Shown here: piece after piece, positions 25,010 through 33,944 of the stretch
Numbering within the stretch: position 1 is the stretch's first letter
Layout: each line of letters starts with the position of its first letter
DNA from: Alphaproteobacteria bacterium
Lineage (GTDB): Bacteria; Pseudomonadota; Alphaproteobacteria; Rickettsiales; JABCZZ01
Length of the DNA stretch: 49,473 nucleotides
Direction: 5' to 3'
Assembly: GCA_013286285.1 (NCBI GenBank)
Contig: JABDGA010000006.1
Span: 1-49,473, forward strand
Program-made: the position numbers and the translations under genes
The notes under the pieces: model-generated
Database searches by the model: none
What the model saw: only the letters and a program-made list of their open reading frames with translations
What the model was told of the DNA's origin: nothing

Positions 25010-27291
25010 ACGACCACTTTATGATCCATGGCATATCTTTCCAGCATCCGCCGGACGCTCGGCTCCGAGGAAGTGCATAATATATCCACATATTTCGTCA
25101 ATTCCTCCAGATGCAGGCTGCGTACCATGGATTTCACCGGACCGATGGATGAGGGCGGCATCGAAAATGAGCGTAGCCCTGCCCCCAGCAATGCCATCGC
25201 TTCAATCGGCTTGCTCGCCATTTCCCCGCAAAAACCGGGCTCCACCCCCGCCGCATTACACTCCGCAATGATACTGCGCACAATACGCAATACCTCCGGC
25301 GCAAGCGTGTCGTACCGATCGGAAACGCGCTGGCTACCACGATCACAGGCAAACAGGAACTGCAGCAGATCATTGCTGCCGATGGAAATGAAATCCACGC
25401 GCTTCATCAACGCCGACAACTGCCACAACAGCGCCGGGACTTCAATCATCGTCCCGACACGGATTTTCTTCGGAATAGCGATACCATCCGATTTTGCCCG
25501 TGCAATCTCTAAGGCAATAAGTTTACGTGCCTCATCGATCTCACTTACCTGTGTTATGAAGGGCAGCATTACATTCAGCGGCTTATCTGCCGCGGCATGG
25601 ATAAGTGCGCGGAACTGGCGGCGCAGGATAGCCGGACGATCCAGCCCTATGCGGGTTGCGCGCCACCCCAGCGCCGGATTTTCCTCCCCGTCAATAGGGA
25701 AATAAGGCAACTGCTTGTCACCGCCGATGTCAAACGTACGGAATATCACAGGCTTATCCCCTGCCTGCCGTAATATCTTTCCATAGACACGCGCCTGCGA
25801 GCGTACATCCGGCATGGACGGTGAAATCAGATAGGGAAGCTCGGTGCGGTAAAGGCCGATCCCATCCACATCTTCCGCTTGGAGGTATTTAACATCCACG
25901 AATAGGCCGGCATTGATATTGAGCGAGATCCGCTGACCATCCAGCGTCATCGGCGGCAGGTTCTGCTGCGCCGCATAAATCTGCGACCGCATCTGGTTGG
26001 CGCGTATATGCTCCGTGATTGTGCGCTCGATATCATCGTTCGGGCGCAGGTAGACCTCGCCGTTATCGCCGTCGATAATCACCGGATCGCCGGACTGGAT
26101 AAGATTTGTGGCACTGGCTATCTTGCCTACTACCGGAATTTCCATTGCACGCGCGATGATAACGATATGCGATGTCGCCGCACCGTCCTCCAGGATAATT
26201 CCCTTTAGTTTCTTGCGGCCATATTCAAGCAGTTCTGCCGGTCCCAGTGTGCGGGCGACCAGAATAAACCGCGCAGGCAGATCGGAACTGATAGGCGTTT
26301 TATGCTCGCCGGACAAATGCTGGAGCAAGCGGTTTGACACATCCTCCAGATCATGCAGACGGCTACGGATATATTCGCTCTGCACCTTGCCCATGCGCGC
26401 CGTCATGTCGTCCTGCGTCTTACTCACGGCGGACTCGGCGCTTAAACCCGAGTTGATGGCATCCACTAGCTGATTTATCCAGCCTTTATCGTGCGCGAAC
26501 ATGCGGTAGGTTTCCATAATGTCGCGCTGCTCGCCGCCTTCCTCCAGATCAGACTGATGAATCAGTTTGTCTATGGAATCCTGCAGCCCGTTAAGCGCAA
26601 TCTGTAACCGTTGCAATTCCTTTGCCGGATCTTCCGACAGCGCAATTTTGACCTCAATGCGCTTGCGGTGCATGACTGCCACACCGCGCGCAAGACCAGG
26701 GGCGAATTTCAAACCGATAAAATGTTGTGAATATAATGCCGTGCTGCTGCCTTCACGCAACTCACGACGGCTTACCAGCTTGCCCGACTGATTGAGTTCG
26801 GCAAGCACCATGGCGACCGTCTGCAACACTTCTATCTGATCGTTGGAAAAGGTCTTTTCCTGCTTATCCTGCACGACCAGCACGCCGACTACTTTTCCGC
26901 TCTGCAAAATCGGCACGCCGACAAATGCATTGTATTTCTCTTCCCCGGTCTCCGGACGGTAGGCAAATTTCGGATGGTGCTGGGCATCGGCCAGATTGAT
27001 AGTGGAGGCCGTTGCGGCAATATCCCCCACCAGCCCCTCCCCAACCTGCAGCCGAGTAAGGTGTACGGAAGACGGATTCAAGCCGACATTGGCGAACAAT
27101 TCCAGCACATCCCCAGCGCGCAGCAGGTAAACCGAGCATACGTCACAGCCCATCTCGCTTGCAATCACCCGGACAATCGCATCCAACCGCTCCTGCGCCG
27201 AGGCCGGAGACGCCATCACATCGCGGATCTGGCGCAGCAGTATCAGCGGCGAGGAAGGATCTTCCGTTACTTTCTGTGTAATCCGTGGCAT
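25006..27291 (-). CDS. ptsP: Phosphoenolpyruvate-protein phosphotransferase EI(Ntr)
   Basis: PtsP passes phosphate from PEP to the nitrogen-PTS protein NPr. The 761-residue protein has an N-terminal GAF domain (about 30-165), an EI N-terminal helical domain (about 185-330), a swivelling His domain with active-site His375 in EDGAATSHIVIIARAMEIP, and a C-terminal PEP-binding barrel with RTELPYL, GEENPALGWRATRIGLDRP, ISIGSNDLLQF and the Cys loop EPGFCGEMASKP. Length matches the family. No ptsO or ptsN gene is adjacent. It overlaps the HTH gene downstream, so the two are coupled, which is unusual to me. Confidence 0.96.
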   Translation of the reverse strand: MPRITQKVTEDPSSPLILLRQIRDVMASPASAQERLDAIVRVIASEMGCDVCSVYLLRAGDVLELFANVGLNPSSVHLTRLQVGEGLVGDIAATASTINLADAQHHPKFAYRPETGEEKYNAFVGVPILQSGKVVGVLVVQDKQEKTFSNDQIEVLQTVAMVLAELNQSGKLVSRRELREGSSTALYSQHFIGLKFAPGLARGVAVMHRKRIEVKIALSEDPAKELQRLQIALNGLQDSIDKLIHQSDLEEGGEQRDIMETYRMFAHDKGWINQLVDAINSGLSAESAVSKTQDDMTARMGKVQSEYIRSRLHDLEDVSNRLLQHLSGEHKTPISSDLPARFILVARTLGPAELLEYGRKKLKGIILEDGAATSHIVIIARAMEIPVVGKIASATNLIQSGDPVIIDGDNGEVYLRPNDDIERTITEHIRANQMRSQIYAAQQNLPPMTLDGQRISLNINAGLFVDVKYLQAEDVDGIGLYRTELPYLISPSMPDVRSQARVYGKILRQAGDKPVIFRTFDIGGDKQLPYFPIDGEENPALGWRATRIGLDRPAILRRQFRALIHAAADKPLNVMLPFITQVSEIDEARKLIALEIARAKSDGIAIPKKIRVGTMIEVPALLWQLSALMKRVDFISIGSNDLLQFLFACDRGSQRVSDRYDTLAPEVLRIVRSIIAECNAAGVEPGFCGEMASKPIEAMALLGAGLRSFSMPPSSIGPVKSMVRSLHLEELTKYVDILCTSSEPSVRRMLERYAMDHKVVV

Positions 27292-27492
27292 AAGGCGGGC
27301 GAAACAGTTAACTACAAAGATCTATAAAATGCTGCATAGCAGCAAGAAATCTTACCATTTATAGTATATCACAAAAAACCCGAATGGGAACCATGCAGTT
27401 TAGGAATTGACGGCGATTATACTCAAATCTTCCTCATCGCTCGAGTTTCCAAAGCAAACTATAGGGCGATCCATTTCCTCCACATAGGCTCC

Positions 27493-27519
27493 CCTATAAT
27501 TCGCTATGCGAATTATAGG
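27493..27519. repeat. Perfect 12-bp inverted repeat
   Basis: CCTATAATTCGC, loop TAT, then GCGAATTATAGG: a 12/12 dyad. It lies between the ends of the 2OG oxygenase (minus, stop at 27537) and the start region of ptsP (27291), 17 bases after the oxygenase stop. No T-run follows on the minus strand, so it is not a textbook intrinsic terminator; it may still end or protect the transcript, or be an operator or a small palindromic repeat element. Confidence 0.6.
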
Positions 27520-27536
27520 AATGACGAAGACGCCAT

Positions 27537-28169
27537 TTAATACTCTGACTTTGTGGCCAATCCCAGCCCTTTGAAAGCAGCAGAAAGTTTATGGCGGGCA
27601 ACATTTTTGGCAAACGCGAAATCGGAACTGAGCCAGTTGAACATAATCGAGCGCCGCTGCCCCTCGAATTTTTCATGGCCATGCCAGGAATTTTCCGTAC
27701 GCTTGAAGGCAATCATATTACCTCCATCCGGCGCGACTTCGGTAATCATATTATTGATATTTTCGCTATCCCGCAGCAAGCGCAGCCGCCCACCTGCCGC
27801 ATCCCAATTTTCATCGTTTAAGTAAAGCAGACAGGTGGCGATTTTGTCCTTGGAATCGTTATGGATGCGCCCATCTTTCAACTGGCACCTGCCACGCACC
27901 GAAATCATCAATCGCTTTCCGACCAGGTTGATACCTAGTTTTTTCCCCACCAATTCTGCTAAGTCACAACTCTTGATATCATCAATGAGCGCATGGAACC
28001 TCTTTCCATATTTCAAATCCGAAATATAAAACACGCCAGGTTTGTCTATTACAGGAAAGTCTGCGCTAATCGCCTTCATATCATCCTTGCTGATTACCCC
28101 TTCAGCAACAAAATGCGGAAAAGGGGCGGTAGCATGCTGGGTTTTCGCTATGACATCCAGATTGATCAT
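27537..28169 (-). CDS. 2-oxoglutarate/Fe(II)-dependent oxygenase family protein
   Basis: A 210-residue protein with the jelly-roll facial triad: His103-x-Asp105 in DGRIHNDSKDK, a distal His (His163 or His165) in NSWHGHEKFEG, and the 2OG-binding Arg (Arg172 or Arg173) in QRRSIMFNWL. YLNDENWDAAGGRLRLL is the usual strand pattern after HxD. No signal peptide. It overlaps ilvE by four bases (28166-28169), so it is translated with the aminotransferase. Prolyl-hydroxylase-like and sugar-modifying members share this fold; the substrate is unknown. Confidence 0.85.
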   Translation of the reverse strand: MINLDVIAKTQHATAPFPHFVAEGVISKDDMKAISADFPVIDKPGVFYISDLKYGKRFHALIDDIKSCDLAELVGKKLGINLVGKRLMISVRGRCQLKDGRIHNDSKDKIATCLLYLNDENWDAAGGRLRLLRDSENINNMITEVAPDGGNMIAFKRTENSWHGHEKFEGQRRSIMFNWLSSDFAFAKNVARHKLSAAFKGLGLATKSEY

Positions 28170-29038
28170 TTTCTCACGAACTCCTTATAATCCTGCATCA
28201 GCGATTTTGTGACCATACCCACCGTAAAATTATAATTCTCAATGCTGCCAACCGGCGTGACTTCCGCAGCGGTCCCACAAATAAACACCTCCTGGGCATT
28301 GGCCAGCTCTTCCGGCTTTATCTGCCGCTCCGTCACCCGGATACCGCGCGCCTTGGCAAGCGAGATGATTGTCCGGCGGGTAATCCCATCAAGAAAACAA
28401 TCCGGCACCGGTGTATGCAACTCACCGTTCATCACCAGAAAAATATTCGCCCCTGTCGCCTCCGCTATGAGTCCCCGGTAATCCAGCATCAGCGCATCAT
28501 CAAACCCCGCCTGCTCCGCCGCATGCTTACTCAGCGTGCAAATCATATATAGCCCTGCCGCCTTGCTATTGGTAGGCGCAGTATTGGGAGCCGGACGCCG
28601 CCATTGCGAAATCTGCAGGCGCAGGCCGCGCTCCTTGGCGCTTTCAGAGAAATAACTCGGCCAGTTCCATGCCGCAATCGCAACGTGAATTTTGGTCTTC
28701 TGCGCGGAAACTGCCATCATTTCGCTGCCACGCCAGGCAAGCGGACGAACATATCCGTTCTCGATCTTGTTCACAGCGACTACCTCGCGTGTCATATTAT
28801 CCAAGACTTCTACGGAATATGGAATCTCAAATCCCAGGACTTTTGCAGAAAAATGCAGCCGTTCCGAGTGCTCGGTGAGCTTGAATACCTTGCTGTTATA
28901 CACCCTTTCACCCTCAAATACGGAACTTGCATAATGCAGCCCATGCGTAAGGATATGCACCTTCGCGTCGCGCCAGGGCACCATCTTTCCATCAACCCAG
29001 ATAAATCCATCACGATCGTCAAAAGCTGTTGTCTGCAT
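28166..29038 (-). CDS. ilvE: Branched-chain amino acid aminotransferase
   Basis: IlvE, a fold IV PLP enzyme, transfers the amino group to and from Leu, Ile and Val. The 290-residue sequence has LTHGLHYASSVFEGERVY, the catalytic Lys159 in APTNSKAAGLYM, the PLP-phosphate region GLIAEATGANIFLVMNGEL, and DGITRRTIISLA. The motif set fits IlvE better than D-amino acid transaminase or ADC lyase. It overlaps the 2OG oxygenase gene and follows pgeF by a 15-base gap. Confidence 0.95.
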   Translation of the reverse strand: MQTTAFDDRDGFIWVDGKMVPWRDAKVHILTHGLHYASSVFEGERVYNSKVFKLTEHSERLHFSAKVLGFEIPYSVEVLDNMTREVVAVNKIENGYVRPLAWRGSEMMAVSAQKTKIHVAIAAWNWPSYFSESAKERGLRLQISQWRRPAPNTAPTNSKAAGLYMICTLSKHAAEQAGFDDALMLDYRGLIAEATGANIFLVMNGELHTPVPDCFLDGITRRTIISLAKARGIRVTERQIKPEELANAQEVFICGTAAEVTPVGSIENYNFTVGMVTKSLMQDYKEFVRK

Positions 29039-29053
29039 ACATCTCTCTTAAGG

Positions 29054-29824
29054 TTATTCTCTTATCATAATCGCCGAAATCTGCCTGCCGTAATCCGCTT
29101 CCCTGCGGTGAGTGGCACGGCGATAGCTGAAAAATGTATTTTCTTCTATGTAGGTATCATTTTCAAGCATATTTATATCCTGAATGCCGGAATGGAATAA
29201 AATCCGATAGATAAATCCCCTCAAATCAAACAGAAAATAGCCTGCCTTGAGGGAAGGAATAAAATACTGAGAATTATCTTCCGATTTACGCAGGAAAATC
29301 TCCCGGAACTCGCCCCCCACCTCGTAAGAAGCCTGCGCTATGGCCGGGCCGATAGCACAGACGATGGATTCCTGCGTTGCGCCAAGCTCCAGCATTGCTT
29401 TGAGCGTCTGCTCAACGATCCCGGAAAATGCCCCCTTCCATCCCGCATGCGCCGCGCCGATTACCGGGTTTTTCCTATCGGCAAACAATACTGGTGTACA
29501 ATCCGCCGTCAGCACGCCCAGTGCAATCCCGGCCTGGTTCGTAACCATTGCATCTACCTTGGGTTGGGCATTCCTGCTCCATGGCTGCGTTACCGTTATC
29601 ACTTCTGCACTGTGAATCTGGTTCAATCCCAGCAGGCTATCTACCGCGGCTCCCAGCCTGGCTACAACGCGCCTGCGGTTCTCGGCGACATTGGCCGGAT
29701 CATCACTCGTGCCCCAGCCACAGTTAAGCGACGCATATATGCCTGAACTTACCCCGCCGTTACGCGTGAAGAATCCATGCGCAACAGAAGGAATAGAGGA
29801 TAAATTTGAAGAGGCCAATAGCAT
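29054..29824 (-). CDS. pgeF: Peptidoglycan editing factor (YfiH/laccase-domain protein)
   Basis: PgeF removes misincorporated amino acids from cell-wall precursors in E. coli; the family was earlier called polyphenol oxidase. The 256-residue protein carries the zinc-site His71 (LNQIHSAEV), Cys109 (LTADCTPVLFAD) and His126 (GAAHAGWKGAFSG), plus HGFFTRNGGVSSGIYASLN. Length is normal. It lies upstream of ilvE, a neighbour pair that may be operonic. Confidence 0.94.
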   Translation of the reverse strand: MLLASSNLSSIPSVAHGFFTRNGGVSSGIYASLNCGWGTSDDPANVAENRRRVVARLGAAVDSLLGLNQIHSAEVITVTQPWSRNAQPKVDAMVTNQAGIALGVLTADCTPVLFADRKNPVIGAAHAGWKGAFSGIVEQTLKAMLELGATQESIVCAIGPAIAQASYEVGGEFREIFLRKSEDNSQYFIPSLKAGYFLFDLRGFIYRILFHSGIQDINMLENDTYIEENTFFSYRRATHRREADYGRQISAIMIRE

Positions 29825-29903
29825 AGCTTACTGTATACACAGCAGCTTAGATAAAATCTAGAGCATGCCTCCAATAATGTTTTAGAACGTTATTCACTAC
29901 GCG

Positions 29904-31037
29904 CTATGCATGTGTGGGAAGGGATGGGGTATCTTCAGCAAACGCGGCACCTAACTGAGAACGATGAATGGGTTGATTTCCGCCATGTTGTAACGACATG
30001 CTGCTGCCTTGAAATGCGACGGTCTTTTTTTCTTCCGCCTCGCATTTTTCCTGAGTTTTCTTCCATTCTTCAAAGCGCTGCCTGTGGTAATCCTCCATCG
30101 GGCCATCAGGCTGGGCCGTGGATGCGCGCGGCACCTGTGCAGAAAGATTTGAGCGGTTATAATTATCCGTACCCGTTGCCGGATTCGCTACGCGTTCCTG
30201 CTCCTGCATATCCATGAACGCTTTTAAAACCGTAGGAAATTCATACTCCGCAAATACTGTATGTGCTTTCTTAGCAAGGACCAGACTTCGGGATGCTATA
30301 CTATTCTCTTTTTCTTTTACACCGAAATCATTCGCCCCCCAATTGGTGCCGGTAAACTTCCGGAACGCAATCAAATTCGTAACGACAAATGCAGCAAGGG
30401 CAAACAGCGATGCATAGATGGTTTTTAATATATACCGGGTGCTGAACGACTTGTCGGGAGCCACAAATGGCCCAAAGAATTTTTCAGGAAGCGCCATGCC
30501 GCCTGCAAGGCTCACCCAAAATGCCCGGTTCCTCCATTTTTTTGCTTTCTCCTGCGCAACCGTAATTTCTTTTTTTAACCCCTCGTCTTCTGTGGTAAGC
30601 TCGGGATGGCGCGCTACCGCTTCCTTCGCATTCCCCCCCAGCCTCTCATAGAGCGTTATCTGTTCGGTGGCTGTCATATCCATGGCGATGTCCGTCAGTA
30701 CGGCTTTAGACTGCCTGGTATTTGGGAGAACCAACGCCAAAACCATGTATGCCTGTACTCGCGGATCACCCGATAGAATGAACATGTCTTTTGCCAGCCT
30801 GTCCTGTATGGCTGCCTGATCCGTTGCCGACATTTGCAACAGCAGATTCGCCAATAATTTCATGGACTCTCTGGTGTTTGGAAGAAGTTCCAAAAGCTTC
30901 ACGAAAGCCCTGCCCTTCTCCTCACCTGATAAAGCGGACATTGCTTTTATCTGCGCGTCATATTTTACGCGCAACTCTTGGACATCCAGTTGATCGGAAG
31001 TGTTCGGGGCAGCAGGTCCAGTATTTGGAACAGACAT
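29904..31037 (-). CDS. Orphan protein with a 31-aa helical repeat and membrane segments (377 aa)
   Basis: Unrecognised. The N-terminal cytoplasmic region has two aligned units without gaps: LLPNTRESMKLLANLLLQMS (51-70) and VLPNTRQSKAVLTDIAMDMT (103-122), each followed by AT-x-Q and ending in RL at 80-81 and 132-133; the period is 52 residues. Hydrophobic stretches at about 173-185 (FWVSLAGGMALP) and 207-226 (ILKTIYASLFALAAFVVTNL) suggest one or two membrane segments. The C-terminal half is polar, with EEWKKTQEKCEAEEKKT and SLQHGGNQPIHRSQ. GGAGAG precedes the ATG. It is divergent from gltD. A membrane-tethered scaffold or an effector is possible; nothing specific is supported. Confidence 0.6.
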   Translation of the reverse strand: MSVPNTGPAAPNTSDQLDVQELRVKYDAQIKAMSALSGEEKGRAFVKLLELLPNTRESMKLLANLLLQMSATDQAAIQDRLAKDMFILSGDPRVQAYMVLALVLPNTRQSKAVLTDIAMDMTATEQITLYERLGGNAKEAVARHPELTTEDEGLKKEITVAQEKAKKWRNRAFWVSLAGGMALPEKFFGPFVAPDKSFSTRYILKTIYASLFALAAFVVTNLIAFRKFTGTNWGANDFGVKEKENSIASRSLVLAKKAHTVFAEYEFPTVLKAFMDMQEQERVANPATGTDNYNRSNLSAQVPRASTAQPDGPMEDYHRQRFEEWKKTQEKCEAEEKKTVAFQGSSMSLQHGGNQPIHRSQLGAAFAEDTPSLPTHA

Positions 31038-31135
31038 TTCTCTCTCCGTTATCCCCAGTATAGCAATATTATATTACAGAATTATTACATTTTGCTATAT
31101 TTCCGGCTAATTAGTGAATATATTATGCATATATT

Positions 31136-32554
31136 ATGAGTGCGCTGCCGCAATTCGTATCTAAGAAGCAGAATGCCCCGGAAAAAATCCCAGCGGGTGG
31201 GCGCAGGCGTGATTTCTCAGAAATATACCGGCAATTCAGCCAGGAGAGAGCCAAGGAACAGGCCTCGCGCTGCTCACAATGCGGGGTGCCGTTCTGCCAA
31301 GTGCACTGCCCATTAGGTAATAACATACCGGACTGGCTGAAACTGGTTTCAGAAGACAGGCTGGAAGAGGCTTACCGTATCTCTTCCGCTACGAATACGT
31401 TTCCGGAGATATGTGGCCGGATATGTCCCCAGGATCGGCTATGTGAGGGAAATTGCGTCATCGAAAAGGGCTTCGGCTCCGTTACCATTGGCGCAGTGGA
31501 AAAATATATTACGGAAACCGCTTTCGATATGGGATGGGTAAAACCGCCTGCGCCAGAGCGTGAAAACGGGATATCCGTGGGCATCATCGGCGCAGGCCCT
31601 GCTGGGCTGGCTGCCGCGGATATATTACGCCGCAAGGGGTATGAAGTGCATATCTATGATCGGTATGACCGTATAGGGGGATTACTGATTTATGGAATCC
31701 CCAACTTCAAGCTGGAAAAAACGGTGATCGAACGTAGGCGCGTGCTCCTGTCACAGGCAGGTATCCGGTTTCACCCGAATTTCGAGATCGGAAAACAGGC
31801 AACGCTTCAGGAATTGCAAAACCGCCATGCCGCCGTGCTTATTGCTACCGGGGTTTATAAGGCAAGGACAATAGATATTCCCGATACCTCGCTTACCGGA
31901 ATCTTTCCGGCCCTTGAGTATCTTACTGCCAGCAATAAAACCTGCCTAGGCGATCGTGTGCCGGAGTATGAAAACGGCAGCCTGAACGCAAAAAATAAGC
32001 ATGTCGTAGTGATTGGCGGCGGCGATACGGCAATGGACTGCGTCCGCACTGCAGTAAGGCAGGGCGCTAAGAAGGTCACCTGCCTTTACCGGCGTGACCG
32101 CGCCAACATGCCGGGCAGCCAGCGTGAAGTAAGCAATGCGGAAGAAGAGGGGGTGGAATTCCTCTGGTTGTCAGCACCCAAAGCATTTGCCGGAAACGGT
32201 AAGATCGAAAAAATACTGACGGTGAAAATGCGCATGGGTGTGCAAGACGCCTCCGGTCGTCACAGCCCGGTAGCGATAGAGAATTCCGGCTTCGATCTGA
32301 AGGCAGATATGGTAATTGAGGCGCTGGGCTTCGATGCGGAAGATATCCCTGCCGCCTTCGGCGCGCCGGAGATTACACTCTCCCGGCAGGGCACCATTGC
32401 CGTGAACCATGCCACCCTGATGACCTCACTGTCTGGGGTATTTGCCGCCGGAGACATCGTGCGTGGGGCATCGTTGGTAGTATGGGCCATAAGGGAAGGA
32501 AGAGGCGCTGCGGAGTCTATGGACAGGTGGCTTATGGTACAAAAAGCTACATAG
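31136..32554 (+). CDS. gltD: Glutamate synthase small subunit
   Basis: GltD feeds NADPH electrons to the glutamate synthase alpha subunit. The 472-residue protein has an N-terminal Fe-S domain (CSQCGVPFCQVHCPLGNN, then CGRICPQDRLCEGNC), an FAD site (GIIGAGPAGLAAADILRRKG), an NADPH site (VVIGGGDTAMDCVRTAV) and the C-terminal ATP/GVFAAGDIVRGASLVVWAIREGR end. gltB is not adjacent, so the large subunit is elsewhere or this is one of the many GltD-like electron-transfer proteins. Its last eight bases overlap the 3' end of the suhB-like gene (convergent). Confidence 0.93.
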   Translation: MSALPQFVSKKQNAPEKIPAGGRRRDFSEIYRQFSQERAKEQASRCSQCGVPFCQVHCPLGNNIPDWLKLVSEDRLEEAYRISSATNTFPEICGRICPQDRLCEGNCVIEKGFGSVTIGAVEKYITETAFDMGWVKPPAPERENGISVGIIGAGPAGLAAADILRRKGYEVHIYDRYDRIGGLLIYGIPNFKLEKTVIERRRVLLSQAGIRFHPNFEIGKQATLQELQNRHAAVLIATGVYKARTIDIPDTSLTGIFPALEYLTASNKTCLGDRVPEYENGSLNAKNKHVVVIGGGDTAMDCVRTAVRQGAKKVTCLYRRDRANMPGSQREVSNAEEEGVEFLWLSAPKAFAGNGKIEKILTVKMRMGVQDASGRHSPVAIENSGFDLKADMVIEALGFDAEDIPAAFGAPEITLSRQGTIAVNHATLMTSLSGVFAAGDIVRGASLVVWAIREGRGAAESMDRWLMVQKAT

Positions 32555-33329
32555 CCGCAAGCGCCGATGCCAGCTTGGCATGGATATGCGGATTGGAGAG
32601 GAAAAGCAGTTTGTTTGCTTCATCTTCGCGGCTGGTTATCTTGCCCCCTGCTTCACGCACCAGAAGCCTGCCGGCAGCGATGTCCCAATGCTTATAAGAG
32701 ACGAAACAGCCGCCGTCATAGCGTCCAGCGGCGATATAAGCAAGATCCAGCGCCGTCGAGCCGCTGGCGCGGATGGAAACGTGATGCGCCGAGAGGATTT
32801 CATTTACCCTGGCGGCATGTGTGCTGGAATGCGATATCATCGAGGCAATCATGCAGCTATCCATCTCCGTGCGTCCTGACACTGCAAGCCTCTGGTCATT
32901 CAGCGTTGCTCCTTGATACAGCTCGGCGCAGAAAAGCTCATTATGCACCGGATCGAAAATCACCCCAGCCTGAGTCTCGAATGTGCCATTATTCAGCCGT
33001 TTCTCATAGGCAATGGCCACGCAGAAATAGGGTATCGCATGCATAAAATTATGCGTGCCGTCTATTGGATCGATGACGAAACGCTGTGTCGGATCGCTGC
33101 CCGCCACTTCCCCGCTTTCTTCCATCAGGAAACTGAAGCCAGGACGTGCCTTGGAAAGCTCCTGATGCAGGATCTTCTCCGATTTCTTATCGGCATTGGT
33201 GGCGAAATTGGCAATGCTCTTGCGCGACACCTGTAATTTATCAAGTTCGCCGAAGTCACGCATTACCGACTTGCCTGCTTTAAGCGCGGCAGCTGTCATC
33301 ACGTTGAGAATTGCGGAACGGGGAGCCAT
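32547..33329 (-). CDS. suhB: Inositol monophosphatase family protein (SuhB-like)
   Basis: A 260-residue Mg-dependent phosphatase. Metal-site residues are visible: Glu70-Glu71 in MEESGE, Asp87/Asp90 in VIDPIDGTHNF, and a C-terminal Asp in KHWDIAAGRLLVREAGG. It may hydrolyse inositol-1-phosphate or related phosphates; SuhB also affects transcription in some bacteria. It starts nine bases after efp and is likely its operon partner. Exact substrate cannot be read. Confidence 0.9.
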   Translation of the reverse strand: MAPRSAILNVMTAAALKAGKSVMRDFGELDKLQVSRKSIANFATNADKKSEKILHQELSKARPGFSFLMEESGEVAGSDPTQRFVIDPIDGTHNFMHAIPYFCVAIAYEKRLNNGTFETQAGVIFDPVHNELFCAELYQGATLNDQRLAVSGRTEMDSCMIASMISHSSTHAARVNEILSAHHVSIRASGSTALDLAYIAAGRYDGGCFVSYKHWDIAAGRLLVREAGGKITSREDEANKLLFLSNPHIHAKLASALAAM

Positions 33330-33338
33330 GAGAATATC

Positions 33339-33911
33339 TTACGTGCCGGTTTTCGCGCGTTCGACATAGGTTAATTCGCGGGTGTTGACCACAATCCGCG
33401 TGCCGGTGTCAATGAAAGGCGGCACCATGACGCGCACGCCATTGGCAAGCATCGCCGGTTTATAGGATGACGCGGCAGTCTGGCCTTTTACCACCGGCTC
33501 AGTTTCCACAATCTCCAGAATAACCGTTTCCGGTAAAGCCACGCTCAAAGGCTCGCCTTCATAGGATTCTATCGTCACATTCATATTTTCCTGCAGAAAC
33601 GGCATGGCCTCGCCCACCAGTTCCTTGTTCATATGGATCTGTTCGTAATTTTCATTATCCATGAAAATAAGCATATCCCCTTCGGCATAGAGATACTGGT
33701 ATTCCTTCTGCTCCAACTGCACACGATCCACTTTTTCATCCGAACCAAAACGGTAATTGGTCTTGGCCCCAGTCTTGATATCCTTCATTTCCACCTGGTT
33801 AAAAGCACGCAAATTTCCGGGCGTGCCGATTTTTATCGTCGTCACCAGCACCAGCCTGCCGTTATATTCGAGCACCATCCCCGGACGTATCGCCGAACCG
33901 TCAATTTTCAT
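33339..33911 (-). CDS. efp: Elongation factor P with an atypical modification loop
   Basis: EF-P rescues ribosomes stalled at polyproline. The 190-residue protein has the three-domain layout, with MKIDGSAIRPGMVLEYNG at the start, MPFLQENMNVTIESYEGEPL in the middle and the C-terminal TASSYKPAMLANGVRVMVPP...YVERAK. In EF-P the tip loop between strands of domain I normally reads PGKG with a Lys34 (or Arg32) that is modified. Here the loop is KIGTPGNLRAFNQ, with Asn33 after PG and Arg35 at the tip; the usual Lys is absent. Either the tip is unmodified or a different residue acts. The leader upstream has three small hairpins. Confidence 0.93.
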   Translation of the reverse strand: MKIDGSAIRPGMVLEYNGRLVLVTTIKIGTPGNLRAFNQVEMKDIKTGAKTNYRFGSDEKVDRVQLEQKEYQYLYAEGDMLIFMDNENYEQIHMNKELVGEAMPFLQENMNVTIESYEGEPLSVALPETVILEIVETEPVVKGQTAASSYKPAMLANGVRVMVPPFIDTGTRIVVNTRELTYVERAKTGT

Positions 33912-33944
33912 ACAAATTCCTTTTCTTCAAATTGTTCCCGCTCC

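Noticed and set aside
27494-27712. 72-residue minus ORF overlapping the oxygenase end
   Set aside because: Out-of-frame shadow of the oxygenase C-terminal codons and the palindrome.
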